The notes beneath the pieces are model-generated. The model was not told where the DNA came from, searched no databases, and worked only from the letters and a program-made list of their open reading frames with translations. This document shows, in pieces, positions 1 to 14,187 of a stretch of 64,000 bases of DNA (positions within the stretch are counted from its first letter, which is position 1; each line of letters opens with the position of its first letter). Origin of the DNA: Haematobia irritans (taxonomy: Eukaryota > Arthropoda > Insecta > Diptera > Muscidae); the NCBI RefSeq assembly GCF_050003625.1, contig NC_134398.1:199275700-199339699 (forward strand). Direction: 5' to 3'. The position numbers were made by a program, and so were the translations under genes.

Positions 1-900
1 CAAAATTTTGGTGAAAATCCTTGAAAAATTTAAATTTTTATATGAAAAACTTATTTTGGCCATATCTCCTTAAATATGCGTCCTAGAGCGAAAAGGACGA
101 TAATTCGTGACCACCCCTCAGAAATCAAAATTTTGGTGAAAATCCTTGAAAAATTTAAATTTTTATATGAAAAACTTATTTTGGCCATATCTCCTTAAAT
201 ATGCGTCCTAGAGCGAAAAGGACGATAATTCGTGACCACCCCTCAAAAATCAAAATTTTGGTGAAAATCCTTGAAAAATTTAAATTTTTTATATGAAAAA
301 CTTATTTTGGCCATATCTCCTTAAATATGCGTCCTAGAGCGAAAAGGACGATAATTCGTGACCACCCCTCAAAAATCAAAATTTTGGTGAAAATCTTTGA
401 AAAATTTAAATTTTTATATGAAAAACTTATTTTGGCCATATCTCCTTAAATATGCGTCCTAGAGAGAAAAGGACGATAATTCGTGACCACCCCTCAAAAA
501 TCAAAATTTTGGTGAAAATCCTTGAAAAATTGAAATTTTTATATGAAAAACTTATTTTGGCCATATCTCCTTAAATATGCGTCCTAGAGCGAAACGGATG
601 ATAATTCGTGACCACCCCTCAAAAATCAAAATTTTGGAGAAAATCTCCTTAAATATGCGTCCTAGAGCGAAATCAATATTTTGATGAAAATCCTCAAAAA
701 AATTAAATTTTTATATGAAAAACTTATTTTGGCCATATCTCCTTAAATATGCGTCCTAGAGCGAAAAGGATGATAATTCGTGACCACCCCTCAAAAATCA
801 AAATTTTGGTGAAAATCCTTGAAAAATTGAAATTTTTATATGAAAAACTTATTTTGGCCATATCTCCTTAAATATGCGTCCTAGAGCGAAAAGGACGATA
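1..900 (+). repeat. Satellite block copied at 3,772-4,671 (first copy)
   Basis: Landmarks recur at a constant offset of 3,771 bp. These include the CAGAAATC variant near 121, the six-T monomer near 285, and the chimeric short monomer containing TTTTGGAGAAAATCTCC at 632 (again at 4,403). The match is lost near 920, where this copy reads AAAGTTTTGG and the other AAAATTTTGG. The sequence around 630-1,120 is separately repeated at about 2,352-2,840 (offset about 1,721). Confidence 0.75.
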
Positions 901-3771
901 ATTCGTGACCACCCCTCAAAAATCAAAGTTTTGGTGAAAATCCTTGAAAAATTGAAATTTTTTATATGAAAAACTTATTTTGGCCATATCTCCTTAAATA
1001 TGCGTCCTAGAGCGAAAAGGACGATAATTCGTGACCACCCCTCAATAATCAAAATTTTGGTGAAAAATCTTTGAAAAATTTAAATTTTTATATGAAAAAC
1101 TTATTTTGGCCATATCTCCTTAAATATGCGTCCTAGAGCGAAAAGGACGATAATTCGTGACCACCCCTCAAAAATCAAAATTTTGGTGAAAATCCTTGAA
1201 AAATTTAAATTTTTATATGAAAAACTTATTTTGGCCATATCTCCTTAAATATGCGTCCTAGAGAGAAAAGGACGATAATTCGTGACCAACCCTCAAAAAT
1301 CAAAATTTTGGTGAAAATCCTTGAAAAATTGAAATTTTTATATGAAAAACTTATTTTGGCCATATCTCCTTAAATATGCGTCCTAGAGCGAAACGGATGA
1401 TAATTCGTGACCACCCCTCAAAAATCAAAATTTTGGAGAAAATCTCCTTAAATATGCGTCCTAGAGCGAAATCAATATTTTGATGAAAATCCTCAAAAAA
1501 ATTAAATTTTTATATGAAAAACTTATTTTGGCCATATCTCCTTAAATATGCGTCCTAGAGCGAAAAGGATGATAATTCGTGACCACCCCTCAAAAATCAA
1601 AATTTTGGTGAAAATCCTTGAAAAATTTAAATTTTTATATGAAAAACTTATTTTGGCCATATCTCCTTAAATATGCGTCCTAGAGCGAAAAGGACGATAA
1701 TTCGTGACCACCCCTCAAAAATCAAAATTTTGGTGAAAATCCTTGAAAAATTTAAATTTTTATATGAAAAACTTATTTTGGCCATATCTCCTTAAATATG
1801 CGTCCTAGAGCGATAAGGAAGATAATTCGTGACCACACCTCAAAAATCAAAATTTTGGTGAAAATCCTTGAAAAATTTATATTTTTATATGAAAAACTTA
1901 TTTTGGCCATATCTCCTTAAATATGCGTCCTAGAGCGATAAGGACGATAATTCGTGACCACCCCTCAAAAATCAAAATTTTGGTGAAAATCCTTGAAAAT
2001 TTTAAATTTTTATATGAAAAACTTATTTTGGCCATATCTCCTTAAATATGCGTCCTAGAGCGATAAGGACGATAATTCGTGACCACCCCTCAAAAATCAA
2101 AATTTTGGTGAAAATCCTTGAAAATTTTAAATTTTTATATGAAAAACTTATTTTGGCCATATCTCCTTAAATATGCGTCCTAGAGCGAAAAGGACGATAA
2201 TTCGTGACCACCCCTCAAAAATCAAAATTTTGGTGAAAATCCTTGAAAAATTTAAATTTTTATATGAAAAACTTATTTTGGCCATATCTCCTTAAATATG
2301 CGTCCTAGAGCGAAACGGATGATAATTCGTGACCACCCCTCAAAAATCAAAATTTTGGAGAAAATCTCCTTAAATATGCGTCCTAGAGCGAAATCAATAT
2401 TTTGATGAAAATCCTCAAAAAAATTAAATTTTTATATGAAAAACTTATTTTGGCCATATCTCCTTAAATATGCGTCCTAGAGCGAAAAGGATGATAATTC
2501 GTGACCACCCCTCAAAAATCAAAATTTTGGTGAAAATCCTTGAAAAATTGAAATTTTTATATGAAAAACTTATTTTGGCCATATCTCCTTAAATATGCGT
2601 CCTAGAGCGAAAAGGACGATAATTCGTGACCACCCCTCAAAAATCAAAGTTTTGGTGAAAATCCTTGAAAAATTGAAATTTTTTATATGAAAAACTTATT
2701 TTGGCCATATCTCCTTAAATATGCGTCCTAGAGCGAAAAGGACGATAATTCGTGACCACCCCTCAATAATCAAAATTTTGGTGAAAAATCTTTGAAAAAT
2801 TTAAATTTTTATATGAAAAACTTATTTTGGCCATATCTCCTTAAATATGCGTCCTAGAGCGAAAAGGACGATAATTCGTGACCACCCCTCAAACATCAAA
2901 ATTTTGGTGAAAATCCTTGAAAATTTTAAATTTTTATATGAAAAACTTATTTTGGCCATATCTCCTTAAATATGCGTCCTAGAGCGAAAAGGACGATAAT
3001 TCGTGACCACCCCTCAAAAATCAAAATTTTGGTGAAAATCCTTGAAAAATTGAAATTTTTATATGAAAAATTTATTTTGGCCATATCTCCTTAAATATGC
3101 GTCCTAGAGCGAAAAGGACGATAATTCGTGACCACCCCTCACAAATCAAAATTTTGGTGAAAATCCTTGAAAAATTGAAATTTTTATATGAAAAACTTAT
3201 TTTGGCCATATCTCCTTAAATGTGCGTCCTAGAGCGAAAAGGACGATAATTCGTGACCACCCCTCAAAAATCAAAATTTTGGTGAAAATCCTTGAAAAAT
3301 TTAAATTTTTATATGAAAAACTTATTTTGGCCATATCTCCTTAAATATGCGTCCTAGAGCGAAAAGGACGATAATTCGTGACCACCCCTCAAAAATCAAA
3401 ATTTTGGTGAAAATCTTTGAAAAATTTAAATTTTTATATGAAAAACTTATTTTGGCCATATCTCCTTAAATATGCGTCCTAGAGAGAAAAGGACGATAAT
3501 TCGTGACCAACCCTCAAAAATCAAAATTTTGGTGAAAATCCTTGAAAAATTGAAATTTTTATATGAAAAACTTATTTTGGCCATATCTCCTTAAATATGC
3601 GTCCTAGAGCGATAGGGAAGATAATTCGTGACCACACCTCAAAAATCAAAATTTTGGTGAAAATCCTTGAAAAATTTAAATTTTTATATGAAAAACTTAT
3701 TTTGGCCATATCTCCTTAAATATGCGTCCTAGAGCGAAAAGGACGATAATTCGTGACCACCCCTCAAAAAT

Positions 3772-4671
3772 CAAAATTTTGGTGAAAATCCTTGAAAAAT
3801 TTAAATTTTTATATGAAAAACTTATTTTGGCCATATCTCCTTAAATATGCGTCCTAGAGCGAAAAGGACGATAATTCGTGACCACCCCTTAGAAATCAAA
3901 ATTTTGGTGAAAATCCTTGAAAAATTTAAATTTTTATATGAAAAACTTATTTTGGCCATATCTCCTTAAATATGCGTCCTAGAGCGAAAAGGACGATAAT
4001 TCGTGACCACCCCTCAAAAATCAAAATTTTGGTGAAAATCCTTGAAAAATTTAAATTTTTTATATGAAAAACTTATTTTGGCCATATCTCCTTAAATATG
4101 CGTCCTAGAGCGAAAAGGACGATAATTCGTGACCACCCCTCAAAAATCAAAATTTTGGTGAAAATCTTTGAAAAATTTAAATTTTTATATGAAAAACTTA
4201 TTTTGGCCATATCTCCTTAAATATGCGTCCTAGAGAGAAAAGGACGATAATTCGTGACCACCCCTCAAAAATCAAAATTTTGGTGAAAATCCTTGAAAAA
4301 TTGAAATTTTTATATGAAAAACTTATTTTGGCCATATCTCCTTAAATATGCGTCCTAGAGCGAAACGGATGATAATTCGTGACCACCCCTCAAAAATCAA
4401 AATTTTGGAGAAAATCTCCTTAAATATGCGTCCTAGAGCGAAATCAATATTTTGATGAAAATCCTCAAAAAAATTAAATTTTTATATGAAAAACTTATTT
4501 TGGCCATATCTCCTTAAATATGCGTCCTAGAGCGAAAAGGATGATAATTCGTGACCACCCCTCAAAAATCAAAATTTTGGTGAAAATCCTTGAAAAATTG
4601 AAATTTTTATATGAAAAACTTATTTTGGCCATATCTCCTTAAATATGCGTCCTAGAGCGAAAAGGACGATA
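3772..4671 (+). repeat. Satellite block copied from 1-900 (second copy)
   Basis: This is the partner of the block at the left edge, at an offset of 3,771 bp, with the same order of variant monomers. It differs by scattered substitutions such as CCCCTTAGAAATC in place of CCCCTCAGAAATC. It shows that units of about 30 monomers have been copied or exchanged together. Confidence 0.75.
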
Positions 4672-5945
4672 ATTCGTGACCACCCCTCAAAAATCAAAAT
4701 TTTGGTGAAAATCCTTGAAAAATTTAAATTTTTATATGAAAAACTTATTTTGGCCATATCTCCTTAAATATGCGTCCTAGAGAGAAAAGGACGATAATTC
4801 GTGACCAACCCTCAAAAATCAAAATTTTGGTGAAAATCCTTGAAAAATTGAAATTTTTATATGAAAAACTTATTTTGGCCATATCTCCTTAAATATGCGT
4901 CCTAGAGCGATAAGGAAGATAATTCGTGACCACACCTCAAAAATCAAAATTTTGGTGAAAATCCTTGAAAAATTTATATTTTTATATGAAAAACTTATTT
5001 TGGCCATATCTCCTTAAATATGCGTCCTAGAGCGATAAGGACGATAATTCGTGACCACCCCTCAAAAATCAAAATTTTGGTGAAAATCCTTGAAAATTTA
5101 AAATTTTTATATGAAAAACTTATTTTGGCCATATCTCCTTAAATATGCGTCCTAGAGCGAAAAGGACGATAATTCGTGACCACCCCTCAAAAATCAAAAT
5201 TTTGGTGAAAATCCTTGAAAAATTGAAATTTTTTATATGAAAAACTTATTTTGGCCATATCTCCTTAAATATGCGTCCTAGAGCGAAAAGGACGATAATT
5301 CGTGACCACCCCTCAAAAATCAAAATTTTGGTGAAAATCTTTGAAAAATTTAAATTTTTATATGAAAAACTTATTTTGGCCATATCTCCTTAAATATGCG
5401 TCCTAGAGCGAAAAGGACGATAATGCGTGACCACCCCTCAAAAATCAAAATTTTGGTGAAAATCCTTGAAAAATTTTAAATTTTTATATGAAAAACTTAT
5501 TTTGGCCATATCTCCTTAAATATGCGTCCTAGAGCGATAAGGACGATAATTCGTGACCACCCCTCAAAAATCAAAATTTTGGTGAAAATCCTTGAAAAAT
5601 TTAAATTTTTATATGAAAAACTTATTTTGGCCATATCTCCTTAAATATGCGTCCTAGAGCGAAAAGGATGATAAATCGTGACCACCCCCCAAAAATCAAA
5701 ATTTTGATGAAAATCTTCAAAAAATGAAATTTTTATATGAAAAACTTATTTTGGCCATATCTCCTTAAATATGCGTCCTAGAGCGATAAGGACGATAATT
5801 CGTGACCACCCCTCAAAAATCAAAATTGTGGTGAAATTACTTGAAAAATTGAAATTTTTATATGAAAAACTTATTTTGGCCATATCTCCTTAAATATGCG
5901 TCCTACAGCTAAAAGGACGATAATTCGTGACCATCCCTCAAAAAT

Positions 5946-5972
5946 CAATAATCAATCAATAATAATAATTCG
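5946..5972 (+). repeat. Short AAT-rich insertion in one satellite monomer
   Basis: Between CCATCCCTCAAAAATC and TAATTCGTGACC one monomer carries an extra stretch made of AATCAATAATCAATC followed by TAATAATAAT. It interrupts the 125-bp register locally. It looks like slippage or simple-sequence expansion rather than an inserted element, and no second copy was seen in the array. Confidence 0.7.
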
Positions 5973-6849
5973 TGACCACCCCTCAAAAATCAAAATTTTG
6001 GTGAAAATCCTTGAAAAATTGAAATTTTTTATATGAAAAACTTATTTTGGCCATATCTCCTTAAATATGCGTCCTAGAGCGAAAAGGACGATAATTCGTG
6101 ACCACCCCTCAAAAATCAAAATCTTGGTGAAAATCTTTGAAAAATTTAAATTTTTATATGAAAAACTTATTTTGGCCATATCTCCTTAAATATGCGTCCT
6201 AGAGCGATAAGGACGATAATTCGTGACCACCCCTCAAAAATCAAAATGTTGGTAAAATTATTTAAAAAATTGAAATTTTTATACGAAAAACTTATTTTGG
6301 CCATATCTCTATAAATATGCGTCCTAGAGCGAAAAGTATGATAATTCGTGACCACCCCCCAAAAATCAATATTTTGATGAAAATCCTCAAAAAATGAAAT
6401 TTTTATATGAAAAACTTATTTTGGCCATATCTCCTTAAATATGCGTCATAGAGCGAAACGGATTATAATTCGTGACCACCCCTCAAAAATCAAAATTTTG
6501 GTGAAAATCCTTGAAAAATTGAAATTTTTATATGAAAAACTTATTTTGGCCATATCTCCTTAAATATGCGTCCTAGAGCGAAAAGGATGATAATTCGTGA
6601 CCACCCCCCAAAAATCAATATTTTGATGAAAATCCTCAAAAAAAAAAAATAAATTTTTATATGAAAAACTTATTTTGGCCATATCTCCTTAAATATGCGT
6701 CCTAGAGCGAAAAGGATGATAAATCGTGACCACCCCCCAAAAATCAAAATTTTGATGAAAATCCTCAAAAAATGAAATTTTTATATGAAAAACTTATTTT
6801 GGCCATATCTCCTTAAATATGCGTCCTAGAGCGATAAGGACGATAATTC

Positions 6850-8130
6850 GTGACCACCCCTCAAAAATCAAAATTTTGGTGACAATCCTTGAAAAATTTA
6901 AATTTTTATATGAAAAACTTATTTTGGCCATATCTCCTTAAATATGCGTCCTAGAGCGAAATCAAAATTTTGATGAAAATCCTCAAAAAAATTAAATTTT
7001 TATATGAAAAACTTATTTTGGCCATATCTCCTTAAATATGCGTCCTAGAGCGAAAATGACGATAATTCGTGACCACCCCTCAAAAATCAAAATGTTGGTA
7101 AAATTATTTAAAAAATTGAAATTTTTATACGAAAAACTTATTTTGGCCATATCTCCTTAAATATGCGTCCTAGAGCGAAAAGTATGATAATTCGTGACCA
7201 CCCCCCAAAAATCAATATTTTGATGAAAATCCTCAAAAAAAAAAAAATAAATTTTTATATGAAAAACTTATTTTGGCCATATCTCCTTAAATATGCGTCC
7301 TAGAGCGAAAAGGATGATAAATCGTGACCACCCCCCAAAAATCAAAATTTTGATGAAAATCCTCAAAAAATGAAATTTTTATATGAAAAACTTATTTTGG
7401 CCATATCTCCTTAAATATGCGTCATAGAGCGAAACGGATGATAATTCGTGACCACCCCTCAAAAATCATCGATAAGGACGATAATTCGTGACCACCCCTC
7501 AAAAATAAAAATTTTGGTGAAAATCCTTGAAAAATTTAAATTTTTATATGAAAAACTTATTTTGGCCATATCTCCTTAAATATGCGTCCTAGAGCGAAAT
7601 CAAAATTTTGATGAAAATCCTCAAAAAAATTAAATTTTTATATGAAAAACTTATTTTGGCCATATCTCCTTAAATATGCGTCCTAGAGCGAAAATGACGA
7701 TAATTCGTGACCACCCCTCAAAAATCAAAATGTTGGTAAAATTATTTAAAAAATTGAAATTTTTATACGAAAAACTTATTTTGGCCATATCTCCTTAAAT
7801 ATGCGTCCTAGAGCGAAAAGTATGATAATTCGTGACCACCCCCCAAAAATCAATATTTTGATGAAAATCCTCAAAAAAAAAAATAAATTTTTATATGAAA
7901 AACTTATTTTGGCCATATCTCCTTAAATATGCGTCCTAGAGCGAAAAGGATGATAAATCGTGACCACCCCCCAAAAATCAAAATTTTGATGAAAATCCTC
8001 AAAAAATGAAATTTTTATATGAAAAACTTATTTTGGCCATATCTCCTTAAATATGCGTCATAGAGCGAAACGGATGATAATTCGTGACCACCCCTCAAAA
8101 ATCAAAATTTTGGTGAAAATCCTTGAAAAA
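6850..8130 (+). repeat. Local tandem duplication of about 638 bp in the satellite
   Basis: The unusual monomer with AATGTTGGTAAAATTATTT and TATACGAAAAAC occurs at about 7,091 and 7,729, 638 bp apart, with matching neighbours on both sides (the short GCGAAATCAAAATTTTGATG monomer upstream, the AGTATGATAATTC monomer downstream). An earlier copy of the same variant lies near 6,245. The joint at about 7,468 (AAAAATCATCGATAAGG) is an abrupt out-of-phase junction between two monomers and probably marks the duplication breakpoint. Confidence 0.65.
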
Positions 8131-10230
8131 TTGAAATTTTTATATGAAAAACTTATTTTGGCCATATCTCCTTAAATATGCGTCCTAGAGCGAAAAGGAT
8201 GATAAATCGTGACCACCCCCCAAAAATCAAAATTTTGATGAAAATCTTCAAAAAATAAAATTTTTATATGAAAAACTTATTTTGGCCATATCTCCTTAAA
8301 TATGCGTCATAGAGCGAAACGGATGATAATTCGTGACCACCCCTCAAAAATCAAAACTTTGGTGAAATTACTTGAAAAATTGAAATTTTTATATGAAAAA
8401 CTTATTTTGGCCATATCTCCTTAAATATGCGTCCTACAGCGAAAGGACGATAATTCGTGACCACCCCTCAAAAATCAAAATTTTGTTGAAAATCCTTGAA
8501 AAATTTAAATTTTTATATGAAAAACTTATTTTGGCCATATCTCCTTAAATATGCGTCCTAGAGCGATAAGGACGATAATTCGTGACCACCCCTCAAAAAT
8601 CAAAATTTTGGTGACAATCCTTGAAAAATTTAAATTTTTATATGAAAAACTTATTTTGGCCATATCTCCTTAAATATGCGTCCTACAGCGAAAAGGACGA
8701 TAATTCGTGACCACCCCTCAAAAATCAAAATTTTGGTGAAAATCCTTGAAAAATTTAAATTTTTATATGAAAAACTTATTTTGGCCATATCTCCTTAAAT
8801 ATGCGTCCTAGAGCGATAAGGACGATAATTCGTGACCACCCCTCAAAAATCAAAATTTTGGTGAAAATCCTTGAAAAATTTAAATTTTTATATGAAAAAC
8901 TTATTTTGGCCATATCTCCTTAAATATGCGTCCTAGAGCGAAAAGGATGATAATTCGTGACCACCCCCCCAAAAATCAATATTTTGATGAAAATCCTCAA
9001 AAAAATGAAATTTTTATATGAAAAGCTTATTTTGGCCATATCTCCTTAAATATGCGTCCTAGAGCGAAAAGGATGATAAATCGTGACCACCCCCCAAAAA
9101 TCAAAATTTTGATGAAAATCCTCACAAAATGAAATTTTTATATGAAAAACTTATTTTGGCCATATCTCCTTAAATATGCGTCCTAGAGCGAAAAGGATGA
9201 TAATTCGTGACCACCCCTCAAAAATCAAAATTTTGGTGAAATTACTTGAAAAATTGAAATTTTTATATGAAAAACTTATTTTGGCCATATCTCCTTAATT
9301 ATGCGTCCTACAGCGAAAAGGACGATAATTCGTGACCACCCCTCAAAAATCAAAATTTTGGTGAAAATCCTTGAAAAATTTAAATTTTTATATGAAAAAC
9401 TTATTTTGGCCATATCTCCTTAAATATGCGTCCTAGAGCGATAAGGACGATAATTCGTGACCACCCCTCAAAAATCAAAATTTTGGTGAAAATCCTTGAA
9501 AAATTTAAATTTTTATATGAAAAACTTATTTTGGCCATATCTCCTTAAATAAGCGTCCTACAGCGAAAAGGACGATAATTCGTGACCACCCCTCAAAAAT
9601 CAAAATTTTGGTGAAAATCCTTGAAAAATTTAAATTTTTATATGAAAAACTTATTTTGGCCATATCTCCTTAAATATGCGTCCTAGAGCGAAAAGGATGA
9701 TAATTCGTGACCACCCCCCAAAAATCAATATTTTGATGAAAATCCTCAAAAAAATTAATTTTTTATATGAAAAATTTATTTTGGCCATATCTCCTTAAAT
9801 ATGCGTCCTAGAGCGAAAAGGATGATAAATCGTGACCACCCCCCAAAAATCAAAATTTTGATGAAAATCCTCAAAAAATGAAATTTTTATATGAAAAACT
9901 TATTTTGGCCATATCTCCTTAAATATGCGTCATAGAGCGAAACGGATGATAATTCGTGACCACCCCTCAAAAATCTAAATTTTGGTGAAAATCCTTGAAA
10001 AATTGAAATTTTTATATGAAAAACTTATTTTGGCCATATCTCCTAGAGCGAAAAGGATGATAAATCGTGACCACCCCCCAAAAATCAAAATTTTGATGAA
10101 AATCTTCAAAAAATGAAATTTTTATATGAAAAACTTATTTTGGCCATATCTCCTTAAATATGCGTCCTAGAGCGAAAAGGACGATAATTCGTGACCACCC
10201 CTCAAAAATCAAAATTTTGGTGACAATCCT

Positions 10231-12102
10231 TGAAAAATGTAAATTTTTATATGAAAAACTTATTTTGGCCATATCTCCTTAAATATGCGTCCTAGAGCGA
10301 TAAGGACGATAATTCGTGACCACCCCTCAAAAATCAAAATTTTGGTGAAAATCCTTGAAAAATTTAAATTTTTATATGAAAAACTTATTTTGGCCATATC
10401 TCCTTAAATATGCGTCCTAGAGCGATAAGGACGATAATTCGTGACCACCCCTCAAAAATCAAAATTTTGGTGAAAATCCTTGAAAAATTTAAATTTTTAT
10501 ATGAAAAACTTATTTTGGCCATATCTCCTTAAATATGCGTCCTAGAGCGATAAGGACGATAATTCGTGGCCACCCCTCAAAAATCAAAATTTTGGTGAAA
10601 ATCCTTGAAAAATTTAAATTTTTATATGAAAAACTTATTTTGGCCATATCTCCTTAAATATGCGTCCTAGAGCGATAAGGACGATAATTCGTGACCACCC
10701 CTCAAAAATCAAAATTTTGATGAAAATCCTCACAAAATGAAATTTTTATATGAAAAACTTATTTTGGCCATATCTCCTTAAATATGCGTCCTACAGCGAA
10801 AAGGACGATAATTCGTGACCACCCCTCAAATATCAAAATTTTGGTGAAAATCCTTGAAAAATGTAAATTTTTATATGAAAAACTTATTTTGGCCATATCT
10901 CCTTAAATATGCGTCCTAGAGCGATAAGGACGATAATTCGTGACCACCCCTCAAAAATCAAAATTTTGGTGAAAATCCTTGAAAAATTTAAATTTTTATA
11001 TGAAAAACTTATTTTGGCCATATCTCCTTAAATATGCGTCCTAGAGCGATAAGGACGATAATTCGTGACCACCCCTCAAAAATCAAAATTTTGGTGAAAA
11101 TCCTTGAAAAATTTAAATTTTTATATGAAAAACTTATTTTGGCCATATCTCCTTAAATATGCGTCCTAGAGCGATAAGGACGATAATTCGTGGCCACCCC
11201 TCAAAAATCAAAATTTTGGTGAAAATCCTTGAAAAATTTAAATTTTTATATGAAAAACTTATTTTGGCCATATCTCCTTAAATATGCGTCCTAGAGCGAT
11301 AAGGACGATAATTCGTGACCACCCCTCAAAAATCAAAATTTTGATGAAAATCCTCACAAAATGAAATTTTTATATGAAAAACTTATTTTGGCCATATCTC
11401 CTTAAATATGCGTCCTACAGCGAAAAGGACGATAATTCGTGACCACCCCTCAAATATCAAAATTTTGGTGAAAATCCTTGAAAAATGTAAATTTTTATAT
11501 GAAAAACTTATTTTGGCCATATCTCCTTAAATATGCGTCCTAGAGCGATAAGGACGATAATTCGTGACCACCCCTCAAAAATCAAAATTTTGGTGAAAAT
11601 CCTTGAAAAATTTAAATTTTTATATGAAAAACTTATTTTGGCCATATCTCCTTAAATATGCGTTCTAGAGCGATAAGGACGATAATTCGTGACCACCCCT
11701 CAAAAATCAAAATTTTGGTGAAAATCCTTGAAAAATTTAAATTTTTATATGAAAAACTTATTTTGGCCATATCTCCTTAAATATGCGTCCTAGAGCGATA
11801 AGGACGATAATTCGAGGCCACCCCTCAAAAATCAAAATTTTGGTGAAAATCCTTGAAAAATTTAAATTTTTATATGAAAAACTTATTTTGGCCATATCTC
11901 CTTAAATATGCGTCCTAGAGCGATAAGGACGATAATTCGTGACCACCCCTCAAAAATCAAAATTTTGGTGAAAATCCTTGAAAAATGTAAATTTTTATAT
12001 GAAAAACTTATTTTGGCCATATCTCCTTAAATATGCGTCCTACAGCGAAAAGGACGATAATTCGTGACCACCCCTCAAAAATCAAAATTTTGGTGAAAAT
12101 CC
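10231..12102 (+). repeat. 624-bp higher-order repeat, three units
   Basis: The diagnostic variant TGAAAAATGTAAATTTTT occurs at 10,231, 10,855 and 11,479, exactly 624 bp apart. Each unit also carries one CGTGGCCACCCC monomer (10,561, 11,185; read as CGAGGCC near 11,809) and, in the first two, one CCTCACAAAATG monomer. The unit is therefore five monomers with one shortened by a base. A further ATGTAAA variant at 11,979 is 500 bp on, so the regular order ends there. Confidence 0.8.
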
Positions 12103-14187
12103 TTGAAAAATTTAAATTTTTATATGAAAAACTTATTTTGGCCATATCTCCTTAAATATGCGTCCTAGAGCGATAAGGACGATAATTCGTGACCACCCCT
12201 CAAAAATCAAAATTTTGGTGAAAATCCTTGAAAAATTTAAATTTTTATATGAAAAACTTATTTTGGCCATATCTCCTTAAATAAGCGTCCTACAGCGAAA
12301 AGGACGATAATTCGTGACCACCCCTCAAAAATCAAAATTTTGGTGAAAATCCTTGAAAAATTTAAATTTTTATATGAAAAACTTATTTTGGCCATATCTC
12401 CTTAAATATGCGTCCTAGAGCGAAAAGGATGATAATTCGTGACCACCCCCCAAAAATCAATATTTTGATGAAAATCCTCAAAAAAATTAATTTTTTATAT
12501 GAAAAATTTATTTTGGCCATATCTCCTTAAATATGCGTCCTAGAGCGAAAAGGATGATAAATCGTGACCACCCCCCAAAAATCAAAATTTTGATGAAAAT
12601 CCTCAAAAAATGAAATTTTTATATGAAAAACTTATTTTGGCCATATCTCCTTAAATATGCGTCATAGAGCGAAACGGATGATAATTCGTGACCACCCCTC
12701 AAAAATCAAAATTTTGGTGAAAATCCTTGAAAAATTTAAATTTTTATATGAAAAACTTATTTTGGCCATATCTCCTTAAATATGCGTCCTAGAGCGAAAT
12801 CAATATTATGATGAAAATCCTCAAAAAAATTAAATTTTTATATGAAAAACTTATTTTGGCCATATCTCCTTAAATATGCGTCCTAGAGCGAAAAGGACGA
12901 TAAATCGTGACCACCCCCCAAAAATCAAAATTTTGATGAAAATCTTCAAAAAATGAAATTTTTATATGAAAAACTTATTTTGGCCATATCTCCTTAAATA
13001 TGCGTCCTAGAGCGATAAGGACGATAATTCGTGGCCACCCCTCAAAAATCAAAATTTTGGTGAAAATCCTTGAAAAATTTAAATTTTTATATGAAAAACT
13101 TATTTTGGCCATATCTCCTAGAGCGAAAAGGATGATAAATCGTGACCACCCCCCAAAAATCAAAATTTTGATGAAAATCTTCAAAAAATGAAATTTTTAT
13201 ATGAAAAACTTATTTTGGCCATATCTCCTTAAATATGCGTCCTAGAGCGATAAGGACGATAATTCGTGGCCACCCCTCAAAAATCAAAATTTTGGTGAAA
13301 ATCCTTGAAAAATTTAAATTTTTATATGAAAAACTTATTTTGGCCATATCTCCTTAAATATGCGTCCTAGAGCGATAAGGACGATAATTCGTGACCACCC
13401 CTCAAAAATCAAAATTTTGGTGAAAATCCTCAAAAAAATGAAATTTTTATATGAAAAGCTTATTTTGGCCATATCTCCTTAAATATGCGTCCTAGAGTGA
13501 AAAGGATGATAAATCGTGACCACCCCCCAAAAATCAAAATTTTGATGAAAATCCTCACAAAATGAAATTTTTATATGAAAAACTTATTTTGGCCATATCT
13601 CCTTAAATATGCGTCCTAGAGCGAAAAGGATGATAATTCGTGACCACCCCTCAAAAATCAAAATTTTGGTGAAATTACTTGAAAAATTGAAATTTTTATA
13701 TGAAAAACTTATTTTGGCCATATCTCCTTAAATATGCGTCCTACAGCGAAAAGGACGATAATTCGTGACCACCCCTCAGAAATCAAAATTTTGGTGAAAA
13801 TCCTTGAAAAATTTAAATTTTTATATGAAAAACTTATTTTGGCCATATCTCCTTAAATATGCGCCCTAGAGCGATAAGGACGATAATTCGTGACCACCCC
13901 TCAAAAATCAAAATTTTGGTGAAAATCCTTGAAAAATTTAAATTTTTATATGAAAAACTTATTTTGGCCATATCTCCTTAAATAAGCGTCCTACAGCGAA
14001 AAGGACGATAATTCGTGACCACCCCTCACAAATCAAAATTTTGGTGAAAATCCTTGAAAAATTTAAATTTTTATATGAAAAACTTATTTTGGCCATATCT
14101 CCTTAAATATGCGTCCTAGAGCGAAAAGGATGATAATTCGTGACCACCCCCCAACAATCAATATTTTGATGAAAATCCTCAAAAAAA

